A stretch of 64,000 nt of DNA, from assembly GCF_011947225.1 (NCBI RefSeq), contig NZ_JAATVW010000004.1, positions 124,001-188,000 of the forward strand, read 5' to 3'. The notes beneath the pieces are model-generated. The model was not told where the DNA came from and made no database searches. It worked only from the letters and a program-made list of their open reading frames with translations. The translations under genes were made by a program, and so were the position numbers. Source of the DNA: Planosporangium flavigriseum. Its GTDB lineage: Bacteria > Actinomycetota > Actinomycetes > Mycobacteriales > Micromonosporaceae. Positions 41,434 to 50,382 of this stretch are shown here, piece by piece. The number at the start of each line of letters is the position of its first letter. Within the stretch, counting starts at the first letter, position 1.

Positions 41434-42507
41434 GTGAGCGTCGCAATCGTGACGGGATCGGCCGGGCTGATCGGCTCCGAGGCGGTGCGACACTTCGCCT
41501 CACTGGGCCTCGACGTTGTCGGGATCGACAACGACATGCGCAAGGAGTTCTTCGGCGCCGAGGCCTCCACCGCTTGGAACGTGCAGCGCCTGGCCGGTGA
41601 CCTGGGCGAGCGCTACACCCACCACGAGATCGACATCCGCGACCGCGATGCGCTTGCCAAGATTTTCGCGCACTACGGCCGCGACATCGCGGTCGTCGTC
41701 CACACCGCGGCGCAGCCCAGCCACGACTGGGCGGTGCGCGACCCGTTCACCGACTTCGACGTCAACGCGGGTGGCACCCTCAACCTGCTGCAGAACGTGC
41801 GCGAGCACTGCATCGAGGCGCCGTTCATCCACTGCTCCACCAACAAGGTGTACGGCGACCGCCCCAACTCGCTGCCCTACACCGAGCTGGAGACCCGCTG
41901 GGAGCTCGAGCCGGGCCACCCGTACTACCAAGGCATCACCGAGGACATGTCGATCGACCAGTGCCTGCACTCGGTGTTCGGCGCGTCCAAGGTCGCCGCC
42001 GACATCATGGTCCAGGAGTACGGCCGGTACTTCGACATGAAGACGGCCGTGTTTCGCGGCGGCACGCTGACCGGCCCGGCCCACTCCGCGACGGAACTGC
42101 ACGGCTTCCTCGGCTACCTGATGCGCGCGAACATGGAGCGCCGCACGTACCGGATGTTCGGCTACCAGGGCAAGCAGGTGCGCGACGCGATCCACAGCCA
42201 CGACGTGGTTGCGGCATTCGAGGCGTTCTTCCGCAACCCGCGCTCGGCCGCGGTCTACAACCTGGGCGGCGGGCGGCACTCGCACACCTCCATGCTGGAG
42301 GCGTTCACGCTCGCCGGGGAGATCACCGGCAACGAGATGATCACGGAGTACGTCGACCAGAACCGGATCGGCGACCACATCTGGTGGGTGGGCTCCAACG
42401 CGGCGTTCCAGGCCGACTACCCGGGCTGGAAGCAGGTGTACGACGTTCCGATGATCCTGCGGGAGATCTACGAGGCGAACGTCGACAAATGGCTGCCGAC
42501 CAAATGA
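41434..42507 (+). CDS. Extended-SDR NAD(P)-dependent epimerase (CDP-paratose/tyvelose epimerase-like), 357 aa
   Basis: GTG 41434 has TTGGAG 6 bases upstream. The nucleotide-binding fingerprint is [12 protein letters not shown], and the protein runs through [12 protein letters not shown] and [10 protein letters not shown]. The usual catalytic Tyr of YxxxK is Phe in the aligned position ([11 protein letters not shown]); this seems family-specific rather than a defect, but it means the acid/base residue is different or absent. Homologues with the same segment belong to a group related to CDP-tyvelose 2-epimerases. Its stop overlaps the TagA-type gene by four bases, pointing to sugar nucleotide handling for a wall glycan. 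The substrate is unknown. Confidence 0.72.
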   Translation: MSVAIVTGSAGLIGSEAVRHFASLGLDVVGIDNDMRKEFFGAEASTAWNVQRLAGDLGERYTHHEIDIRDRDALAKIFAHYGRDIAVVVHTAAQPSHDWAVRDPFTDFDVNAGGTLNLLQNVREHCIEAPFIHCSTNKVYGDRPNSLPYTELETRWELEPGHPYYQGITEDMSIDQCLHSVFGASKVAADIMVQEYGRYFDMKTAVFRGGTLTGPAHSATELHGFLGYLMRANMERRTYRMFGYQGKQVRDAIHSHDVVAAFEAFFRNPRSAAVYNLGGGRHSHTSMLEAFTLAGEITGNEMITEYVDQNRIGDHIWWVGSNAAFQADYPGWKQVYDVPMILREIYEANVDKWLPTK

Positions 42508-43310
42508 TCGACCAAGGCAAGCGGAACGTCCTCGGCGTACTCGTCAACGTCATCGACTACGCGGCGGCCGCCGAGAAGGTCCTCGCCGCAGCCCGCGAGC
42601 AGCGGCCGTTCGCGCTGACCGCACTCGCCGTGCACGGCGTGATGACCGGCGTGCAGGACCCGGCGCACAACGCCCGGCTCAACGCGTTCGACGTCGTCAC
42701 CCCGGACGGGCAGCCCGTTCGCTGGGCGCTGAATCTGCTGTACGGCGCCGGCCTGGCGGATCGGGTTTACGGGCCCAGCCTGACCCTCGAGGTGCTGCGC
42801 GGCTGCGCCGCCGAAGGCCTGCCGGTCTACCTGTACGGCTCGACGACCGAGACCCTCGACCGGCTGGTGCCGGCGCTGACGGAACTTTTCCCGGCACTGA
42901 AGATCGCCGGCGTCGAGCCCTCGAAGTTCCGGTCCATCCGCCCAGGCGAGGACGTGGAGATCGCCGAGCGGATCAAGTCGTCCGGCGCACGGGTGGTCCT
43001 CGTCGGGCTGGGGTGCCCGCGCCAGGAGATCTTCGCGTACGCGATGCGCCCGCTGATCGACGCGCCACTGCTCGCCGTCGGGGCGGCGTTCGACTACCAC
43101 GCGGGGCAGCTTCGCAAGCCGCCGGCGTGGATGCAGAAGTACGGCCTGGAGTGGCTGTGGCGGCTCGGCCTGGAGCCGGGCCGGCTGTGGAAACGCTACC
43201 TGCTGCTCAACCCGGCGTACGCGACGCGCCTGGTCGCCCAGAAGCTGAGGCTGTGGCGGGCGGTTCCGCCAGTGCCGGCGACCGAGCGCCCGGCGACCTT
43301 CGCGGTCTAG
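42504..43310 (+). CDS. WecG/TagA/CpsF-family glycosyltransferase, 268 aa
   Basis: Translational coupling (ATGA) links it to the epimerase. Motifs [13 protein letters not shown] near residue 60, [13 protein letters not shown] and [18 protein letters not shown] with the GxPRQE core, and [19 protein letters not shown] fit the family. Members transfer N-acetylmannosamine-type sugars to an undecaprenyl-linked acceptor to begin a wall or capsule glycan. ATG 42504 is chosen; ATG 42489 is in frame. A perfect terminator follows. The pair could make the linkage unit of an unrecognised wall glycopolymer (inference). Confidence 0.85.
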   Translation: MIDQGKRNVLGVLVNVIDYAAAAEKVLAAAREQRPFALTALAVHGVMTGVQDPAHNARLNAFDVVTPDGQPVRWALNLLYGAGLADRVYGPSLTLEVLRGCAAEGLPVYLYGSTTETLDRLVPALTELFPALKIAGVEPSKFRSIRPGEDVEIAERIKSSGARVVLVGLGCPRQEIFAYAMRPLIDAPLLAVGAAFDYHAGQLRKPPAWMQKYGLEWLWRLGLEPGRLWKRYLLLNPAYATRLVAQKLRLWRAVPPVPATERPATFAV

Positions 43311-43314
43311 CTAG

Positions 43315-43346
43315 CGATCTTGGACACCGACCGGTGTCCAAGATCG
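43315..43346. terminator. Terminator after the glycosyltransferase, 14-bp perfect stem
   Basis: CGATCTTGGACACC and its exact complement surround the loop GACC at 43329-43332. It separates the glycosyltransferase stop (5 bases) from the convergent small membrane gene (9 bases) and probably works both ways. Confidence 0.85.
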
Positions 43347-43354
43347 ACAAGCTT

Positions 43355-43663
43355 CTACTGCTCTTCAGAGCCCTTGAGGCGCTTCAGGTGCGCGCGGCGC
43401 TGGCGGATCTCAAGGCGCATGCGCATGGCACGGTCGGCCGGGAGCAGCAGGAGCGCGAACGGCGCCGCCATCCACCAGCGGCCATAGAGAACGAACCCGA
43501 CCACGGTGAGCAGCACGCCGACGACATACAGGCTGATCAGCCAATCGACCCGCTTCTGGTGTGCGTTGCGCTTGTGGTACGCGTCGAGCACACCAAAGGC
43601 GCCGATGCTGAAGGCCAGCATTCCGACGCCGCTCAAAACCGCATAACTTGTCGTCACATCCAT
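43355..43663 (-). CDS. Small membrane protein with three helices, 102 aa
   Basis: Hydrophobic stretches at about 9-27 (LSGVGMLAFSIGAFGVLDA), 47-64 (LISLYVVGVLLTVVGFVLYG) and 65-85 (WMAAPFALLLLPA) are followed by a basic coiled-coil tail. ATG 43663 has AAAGGCGG 5 bases upstream. It is a single gene between two convergent or divergent units. I do not recognise its family. Confidence 0.65.
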   Translation of the reverse strand: MDVTTSYAVLSGVGMLAFSIGAFGVLDAYHKRNAHQKRVDWLISLYVVGVLLTVVGFVLYGRWWMAAPFALLLLPADRAMRMRLEIRQRRAHLKRLKGSEEQ

Positions 43664-43812
43664 GAAGCCGCCTTTGTGGGACAAAACCAAACGGAAGCAA
43701 GAGTAGGCCGGTGTTCTGTCAACCGACCATCAACGATGAGCGCCGCTCGGCGGCATGATCGGACTTTCCAGCCAGCCGTAAGGTTCACTTCTGTCTAGGC
43801 GCGACCGGCCGT

Positions 43813-44814
43813 TCAGCCGATAGACAGGCTGCCCAATTGGCGCAATCGGGCACGAGTCGCCTCATCGCACAGCGCCCCGGCGACCCCGGCCGCGTACGCC
43901 TCGGCCGGCGACACCCCCAACTGCGCGGCCACCTCGTACTCATGGCCGAGATCTGTGCCGAACATCGCAGGGTCGTCGGTGTTGATGGTGCAGCGGATCC
44001 CCGCCTGGCGTAGTAGCGGCAGCGGGTGCTCGGCCAGGCTCGGCACGACCCGGGTACGCAGGTTTGATGTTGGGCACACGTCGAGCACGAGGCCCCGGTC
44101 GGCGATCTCCTTCATCAGGGCCGGATCCTCGACCGCGCGGATCCCGTGCCGGATGCGGGCCGCCCCCAGCTCCATGACCTCCCGGATCGACTCGGGTCCC
44201 GCGCTCTCACCGGCGTGCGGTACCACCGCCAAGCCGCCATCGCGGGCGATCTCGAAAGCCCGGCGGTACGTGGACGCCGGCGTGGCCGTCTCCATCCCGC
44301 CCAGCCCCAGGCCGACGATGCCCCGGTCGCGGTAGCGCACTGCCGTCCGCGCGCACGCCTCGGCGAGGTCGAGGTCGAGGGTGCGGTACATGTCCGGGGT
44401 GAACCGGATCTCCACGCCGTACCGCTCGCGCGCTTCGACCGCGCCCTCGACGTACCCGGTGAAGATCTCGTCCCAGTCCAGGCCCCGCTGTACGCGCTCG
44501 GCGGGCGAGAAGATCCCCTCCAGGTACACGGCGCCGAAGGACGCCGCCTCGGCCGCGTAGTTGACGACGACCTCGCGGAAGTCCTCGGCAGTGCGCAGGC
44601 AGTTGGTGGTGAGGACCCAGACCTCGATGAAGTGCTTGAAGTCGGTGAACTCGTAGAGGGCGCCCAGGCCCTCGACCGTGTCAGCTGGCAGCGGCAGGTT
44701 GTTGCGCCGGGCGATGTCGAGCAGCGTCGCAGGGCGGATCGTGCCCTCGAGGTGGACGTGCAGCTCGATCTTTGGCGCGTGAACGGGATCAGGGAGAGTT
44801 CGAGTCGTTGTCAC
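43813..44814 (-). CDS. add: Adenosine deaminase family protein, 333 aa
   Basis: The zinc-site motifs are complete: IELHVHLEG near the start, VVPHAGES in the middle with the catalytic His, and INTDDPAMFG. Length and motif order fit adenosine deaminase; aminodeoxyfutalosine deaminases of menaquinone synthesis look alike, so the exact substrate is not certain. GTG 44814 has AGGGAGAG about 11 bases upstream, but that ribosome site is inside one arm of a perfect inverted repeat straddling the start, an unusual arrangement described separately. Upstream lies the subtilisin gene. Confidence 0.85.
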   Translation of the reverse strand: MTTTRTLPDPVHAPKIELHVHLEGTIRPATLLDIARRNNLPLPADTVEGLGALYEFTDFKHFIEVWVLTTNCLRTAEDFREVVVNYAAEAASFGAVYLEGIFSPAERVQRGLDWDEIFTGYVEGAVEARERYGVEIRFTPDMYRTLDLDLAEACARTAVRYRDRGIVGLGLGGMETATPASTYRRAFEIARDGGLAVVPHAGESAGPESIREVMELGAARIRHGIRAVEDPALMKEIADRGLVLDVCPTSNLRTRVVPSLAEHPLPLLRQAGIRCTINTDDPAMFGTDLGHEYEVAAQLGVSPAEAYAAGVAGALCDEATRARLRQLGSLSIG

Positions 44815-44833
44815 AACCCAAACTCTCCCTGAT
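44788..44833 (-). promoter_or_regulatory. 13-bp inverted repeat enclosing the add start codon
   Basis: In the mRNA ATCAGGGAGAGTT (44833-44821) can pair perfectly with AACTCTCCCTGAT (44800-44788). The loop of 20 bases holds the GTG start, and the upstream arm contains the ribosome site AGGGAGAG. Closing this stem would hide the ribosome site. A translational switch or simple self-limiting hairpin is inferred from sequence alone. Confidence 0.6.
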
Positions 44834-44855
44834 GACGGAGTGAGTCAGCGAGCGG

Positions 44856-46490
<1,635 letters not shown>

Positions 46491-46881
46491 CTCCCACTCC
46501 TCCCTCTGGTGGACCGACCCGCTCAAGTTGTGCGGTCGCCGCAGCGGAGCCGGTCCGGTTGGGAAGAGGGTATTGGCAAACCTTTTACATGAATAGATAT
46601 TTCGTTTCGTAGATCAGATGACATTCCAGCGGCCGGGTCACGCCTTGACGATCACGTTGAGTAGCAGGCAATACGCACGTCCACCGCGGCGGGAACAGAT
46701 CTCGACGTGGCGCTGCCGCCAGGCGGCGATCAGTCGTCTGGACCGACGGCGGCACATGCGGTTATCCACACGGTGCGTAATCAGGTCATACGTCCACAGT
46801 GGCCGCTCGGCCGCGAAAGCCCACTGTCGGGTGATGCCGGCGAGGGTGCCGTAAAGGGTTATACGGCACCGGATGCGGGCG
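46491..46881. other. Intergenic region upstream of the protease, with a possible small gene
   Basis: Holds the protease promoter (AT-richer stretch TATTTCGTTTCG near 46598), a perfect DnaA box TTATCCACA at 46762-46770, and on the minus strand a 43-codon frame described separately. Nothing else could be supported. Confidence 0.45.
46638..46769 (-). CDS. Possible small Arg-rich protein, 43 aa
   Basis: From GTG 46769 the minus strand reads DNRMCRRRSRRLIAAWRQRHVEIC and ends LLLNVIVKA. Codon third positions are mostly G/C, and the same frame stays open and coding-like further upstream (CRITLYGTLAGITRQWAF) without a start codon. It could be a truncated gene or a small real protein. No ribosome site is convincing. 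Low-confidence call. Confidence 0.28.
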   Translation of the reverse strand: MDNRMCRRRSRRLIAAWRQRHVEICSRRGGRAYCLLLNVIVKA

Positions 46882-47319
46882 TCAGCGCCGGCCGGCGTGC
46901 TGGGCGTACAGCAGTTCCAGGATGGAGCGCGCGGCCTCGAACCAGCGGTCCAGCCACTCCTGGGGAGGCGTGCTGCCCTTCGGCGGCAACTCCATGAGCA
47001 GTCCGCGCAGCAGCGGGTGGTCAGTGAGCGACTCGCCGCTGACCGTGTCCTTCCACTTGTCGAGACTGAAGATGGACTCGTCCAGCTTCGGCTCGACGAG
47101 CTCAGGCGTCCGGAACGATGAGGCGATCGAGCCCGTCGGTTCCAGGCCACCGTTCCCGCGGTCGGTCGTCGGCGTGGAACCGTTGCGACGAGCGAGGTCT
47201 TCGCCGTTCGCGTGCGGCAGTACGGCGCTGTCCCGGCGCGCCGGACGGTACGCGCTCAGCTGCGACGTGAAGTCGGGGTTCACCGAACCGTTGCTGTAGT
47301 TTTCCGGGCTTGTCGTCAT
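46882..47319 (-). CDS. Conserved-looking hypothetical protein, 145 aa
   Basis: The protein begins MTTSPENYSNGSVNPDFTSQL; the first 85 residues look disordered and Ser/Arg-rich. The C-terminal 60 residues form a helical segment (ESIFSLDKWKDTVSGESLTDHPLLRGLLMELPPKG ... WLDRWFEAARSILELLYAQHAGRR). GGAGACAGGTGACG lies upstream of ATG 47319. I recognise no family. The neighbours (DUF397 upstream) suggest a lineage-specific regulatory locus. Confidence 0.65.
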   Translation of the reverse strand: MTTSPENYSNGSVNPDFTSQLSAYRPARRDSAVLPHANGEDLARRNGSTPTTDRGNGGLEPTGSIASSFRTPELVEPKLDESIFSLDKWKDTVSGESLTDHPLLRGLLMELPPKGSTPPQEWLDRWFEAARSILELLYAQHAGRR

Positions 47320-47470
47320 CGCACGTCACCTGTCTCCGGTCTCCGTCGGCCGCTCGCGTGGTACGCCGCGCGAGCGTCCTGGCCCCGGCACACGCCGGAC
47401 CATCTTGCACAACGAAGATCTCGGACCGGGGACGTCAGCCCTTCGGTCGGGTTTTGAAAGCAGAAGTCGG

Positions 47471-47695
47471 TTATAGGTCGAATTCGCCGTCCTTTGCGCC
47501 CTCGACGAAGGCGTCCCACTCGCCCCGGGTGAACAGCAATACCGGACCGTCCGGGTTGTTGGACTGACGAACGGCGATGCCGCCGTCCACGAACGCCACC
47601 TCGACGCAGTTCTCCGAGCGCGGCCCGCCGTGATCGCTGCTGTGCCACTGCGCGCCGTCGAGGTTCACGCGCAGACCCTTGGCCTCTATCTCCAC
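47471..47695 (-). CDS. DUF397 protein, 74 aa, without an adjacent XRE partner
   Basis: The DUF397 pattern is complete: AQWHSSDHGGPRSENCVEVAFVDGGIAVRQSNNPDGPVLLFTRGEWDAFVEGAKDGEFDL. GTG 47695 has AGAGGAG about 8 bases upstream. Unlike the copy at 7054-7248, no XRE/DUF5753 gene lies next to it; an upstream region with two short palindromes separates it from a plus-strand gene. It may be controlled in trans. Confidence 0.82.
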   Translation of the reverse strand: MEIEAKGLRVNLDGAQWHSSDHGGPRSENCVEVAFVDGGIAVRQSNNPDGPVLLFTRGEWDAFVEGAKDGEFDL

Positions 47696-48111
47696 TGCGG
47701 CTCCTCTGTCGGGCAGCGAATCCTCGTATCGCTGTACCTGACTCTATTACCGTCCGGGGCACCGAAGGCGTCCGACGATCGCCCCGCATTCACCCAGTGC
47801 AACGGTCTATCTGCAACTTGCATTGGTCAAGGTTGTAGTGCAACCTGTGGGTGCGGTGCGGGTTACTCACCGTTCATCACGTCCGGGCGAAAGTGCTGCT
47901 GCGATTGGCAGTCACTCCCGGGTGATGCGGTGATCCCAAGCCGGCATAACGACCGGGAGCCACGCGCAGCGGACACCCACGGGTGACCGGTGGCTCCGGT
48001 ACTGCAAGGACGTGTTCGGGGACGCGTCGGCTCGTCACCGTACGAGCGCCAGACGCCGCGTGGCGCCACGCGCCGCCGGCCGGACCAACCAGGCAGAGGA
48101 CAGGAGTCGGC
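47696..48111. other. Intergenic region with two short palindromes
   Basis: The only notable features are TGCAACTTGCA (47812-47822), an 11-base palindrome, and GGTTG/CAACC arms spaced five bases apart (47831-47845). Both lie about 115-150 bases upstream of the DUF397 start and could be regulator sites. No gene could be supported in this stretch. Confidence 0.4.
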
Positions 48112-48366
48112 ATGCTACCCAGGGCCGGAGACGTACTGCGCGTGACGAAGGCGGCGAGCGTGCAGTTCATCGAGCCAATGCTCTTCCGGGTGATCCGCGT
48201 CCACGACTGGCCGACCTACGACGGCTGGGCCTGGTTGGACGGCTACCAGTTGAACACTGCCGGCGACGCCGTGGAGCGTAGGTCAATCTTCGTGCAGCTC
48301 AACGGCCTCCAGCGCGCGAACGTGAGCCCGACCGCCAACATGCGCTCACGCGCCTCCGTCGGCTAG
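48112..48366 (+). CDS. Conserved actinomycete-type small protein, 84 aa
   Basis: ATG 48112 has CAGGAGT 6 bases upstream. The sequence MLPRAGDVLRVTKAASVQF then MLFRVIRVHDWPTYDGWAWLDGYQLN and RRSIFVQLNGL reads like a small all-beta domain with aromatic contacts. I recall proteins of this shape in several actinomycetes, without a function. The longer frame from 47983 has no ribosome site. It is divergent from the solo DUF397 gene and convergent with the PASTA gene. Confidence 0.7.
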   Translation: MLPRAGDVLRVTKAASVQFIEPMLFRVIRVHDWPTYDGWAWLDGYQLNTAGDAVERRSIFVQLNGLQRANVSPTANMRSRASVG

Positions 48367-48397
48367 CCGTAGCAAAGCCCCATCCCGGTCGAGTCAG

Positions 48398-49102
48398 TCA
48401 GTCAGTCGGCTGCGGCGAGATCGGCGGCCTGGATCGCGGCGGTGACGAGCGTGCCGGTGTCGTCGGTGCCGGCGCCGACGCCGCGGCCACGACCAATGTC
48501 ACCCGGGTGCCCGGCTCGACCAGCGCCCCGGCTCCGGGTTCAGTGGCCAGTACCGTCCCGGGATCCACACCGCTGACGGCGCGCCGAGACACGGCGGCGG
48601 ACAGCCCCACTCCGGTCAACTGCCGCCTGGCCGTGGCCTCGCTCTGCCCAACCAGATCGGGTACGGGCACCTGTGCGGCGGCCGTCGTCGGAGTCGCGGT
48701 AGCCGGCGGGGTCTCGGACGGCGTGGGAGTCACGGACGGCGTGGGAGTCACGGACGGTGTCGCGCTGATGGACGGCGAGGGCGCCGGACCCCCGCCGGAA
48801 CCACTGAAGATCAGCCACAGTCCGGTACCCAGAATCCCGAGCAGGATCAGCAAGACCACGGCGACCATCACCGGACGCAGCCAGGCGCGGTCCGCGTATT
48901 CCCCGTCGACCTCCTCCTGCCACTGCTGCGTCAGGGCCGGATCAGGCACCGGCACCGCCGCTCGGGCCGCCCACACCTGCGGCGTCACCTGTTGCGTCGC
49001 ATCGTCATCGACCGGCATCGCTCGGGTGGCCTCGATGCCGTCGGGTATCCGCTCGGTGGCATCGTCTCGGCCCTCGCTGGCCCGGCCGCGCACATCGGAC
49101 AT
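48398..49102 (-). CDS. Membrane-anchored single-PASTA-domain protein, 234 aa
   Basis: A cytoplasmic head with Asp/Thr-rich sequence precedes one membrane helix (RPVMVAVVLLILLGILGTGLWLIF) and a PSVTPTPSVTPTPS linker. One PASTA domain (VPDLVGQSEATARRQLTGVGLSAAVSRRAVSG) follows, with a Pro/Ser-rich end. There is no kinase domain. It could bind peptidoglycan fragments without signalling, or serve as an adaptor for the PASTA kinase. It stands alone. Confidence 0.82.
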   Translation of the reverse strand: MSDVRGRASEGRDDATERIPDGIEATRAMPVDDDATQQVTPQVWAARAAVPVPDPALTQQWQEEVDGEYADRAWLRPVMVAVVLLILLGILGTGLWLIFSGSGGGPAPSPSISATPSVTPTPSVTPTPSETPPATATPTTAAAQVPVPDLVGQSEATARRQLTGVGLSAAVSRRAVSGVDPGTVLATEPGAGALVEPGTRVTLVVAAASAPAPTTPARSSPPRSRPPISPQPTD

Positions 49103-49199
49103 AGACCCATCTCATCAGAGATCACCGTGCGGTGCACACTTGACTGCTCCCCGCAGCGGGGCTCGCCCGTACCAGTGGCCGGGGCGTACGCTGCGCGGC

Positions 49200-50378
49200 A
49201 TGGCTGCGCGCGGATGGGTTTACTCGACGGTGACCGGGGCCGGCGTCGCGGCCGGCGCCGGTTCGGCGCAGTTCGGACTCGCGTACGGGTTGGGCGTCAT
49301 CGACTGGCAGCCGGTACGCGACGCGACCGGCGAGAGCCTCTGGCTGTCCGCTCTCACCTGGGCTGTATGGATCGCCGCGACCTCGACCGTGCTCGGCGCG
49401 GCCTTCGCGGGCAGCCTGCTGTCCCGCGAATCGCGGAGCCGGGCGGTGGACGTGGTCTCACGGACGGCACTGGCGCTCGCCGCGGCGATCGGCGCCCTGA
49501 TAACCGTTCCACTGGTGATGCTGCCGGCTCGCGCCGCGCAACGTGTGGACACGTTCCAGCCGGAGGTGACCGCCGGGGCGTACACCGTGGTCGGGGTGAT
49601 CGTCGGGCTCGTGATCGCGGTTGTGGCGGTGAACTTCCGGGTCGTCGCGACCAACATCATGGCCTCGACCGCGTGGGTGTGGATCGTCGCGGTGGTCGCG
49701 GTCGTCGACGCGGTACGCGCCAACCGGATCGTCGGCACCGCGCAACTCGCGGCGTGGCAGTTCACCGACCGGGGCTGGTTCCGCGAGACGCTTCACCTTC
49801 CCGGCGCGTTCCTGATGCTCGGCGGCGCCCTGCTGGTCGGTGTGTTCGCCGCACTGATCGGGGACCGACGCGGCGACAACCGGTTGTGCATCGCCGTCTC
49901 GGGCACCTTCGGCCCGCTGCTGGTGGCCGCGGCCTATTTCCTCGCCGCCCCGAAGCCGGCCGTACGGGCCGAGCAGTTGTCGGCGTACCTGTTCGCCCCG
50001 TACGCGGTGGTCGCGGGGCTCGCGGGGTCAGTGTTCGTGGCGGTGCTCGGTCCGCTGCGTCCGCGACGCCCACGCGACGCGGGCGAACAGGTCCGGCCCG
50101 CGGTCGGCGACACCACGCCGGCCACCGGCGGCCCGACGGCCACCTCCGGTGAGGCCGACCTGACCGAGTGGACGCGTACGCTCGCCACCGACACATCGGC
50201 GCGGCCGGATCTCTCACCGACCGCCACCCAGCCGACCGCCACCCGGCCGACCGCCACCCGGCCGACCGCCACCCGGCCGACCGCCACCCGGCCGACCGCC
50301 GCCCAGCCGACCGCCACCCGGCCGGCGCCTCCGGTCGTGCCGAAGCAGCGAAAGCGGCGCGGACCCGGCGTGTCTTGA
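49200..50378 (+). CDS. Polytopic membrane protein with Thr/Ala/Pro-repeat tail, 392 aa
   Basis: ATG 49200 is used; the longer frame has other-strand gene overlap and no ribosome site. About seven to eight membrane segments fill residues 1-290 (VTGAGVAAGAGSAQFGLAYGLGV, LTWAVWIAATSTVLGAAFAG, TVVGVIVGLVIAVVAV, VWIVAVVAVVDAV, FLMLGGALLVGVFAALIG). The tail is cytoplasmic with seven TATRP-type repeats and a basic end (KQRKRRGPGVS). The family is unknown to me. Its stop lies 5 bases from the convergent ligase gene. Confidence 0.7.
   Translation: MAARGWVYSTVTGAGVAAGAGSAQFGLAYGLGVIDWQPVRDATGESLWLSALTWAVWIAATSTVLGAAFAGSLLSRESRSRAVDVVSRTALALAAAIGALITVPLVMLPARAAQRVDTFQPEVTAGAYTVVGVIVGLVIAVVAVNFRVVATNIMASTAWVWIVAVVAVVDAVRANRIVGTAQLAAWQFTDRGWFRETLHLPGAFLMLGGALLVGVFAALIGDRRGDNRLCIAVSGTFGPLLVAAAYFLAAPKPAVRAEQLSAYLFAPYAVVAGLAGSVFVAVLGPLRPRRPRDAGEQVRPAVGDTTPATGGPTATSGEADLTEWTRTLATDTSARPDLSPTATQPTATRPTATRPTATRPTATRPTAAQPTATRPAPPVVPKQRKRRGPGVS
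50217..50321 (+). repeat. 15-bp tandem repeats encoding PTATR units
   Basis: Seven units of 15 bases (type CCGACCGCCACCCGG) occur in the tail of the membrane protein gene, giving TATRP repeats with two variants (TATQP, TAAQP). They are in frame. Confidence 0.88.
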
Positions 50379-50382
50379 CCCC

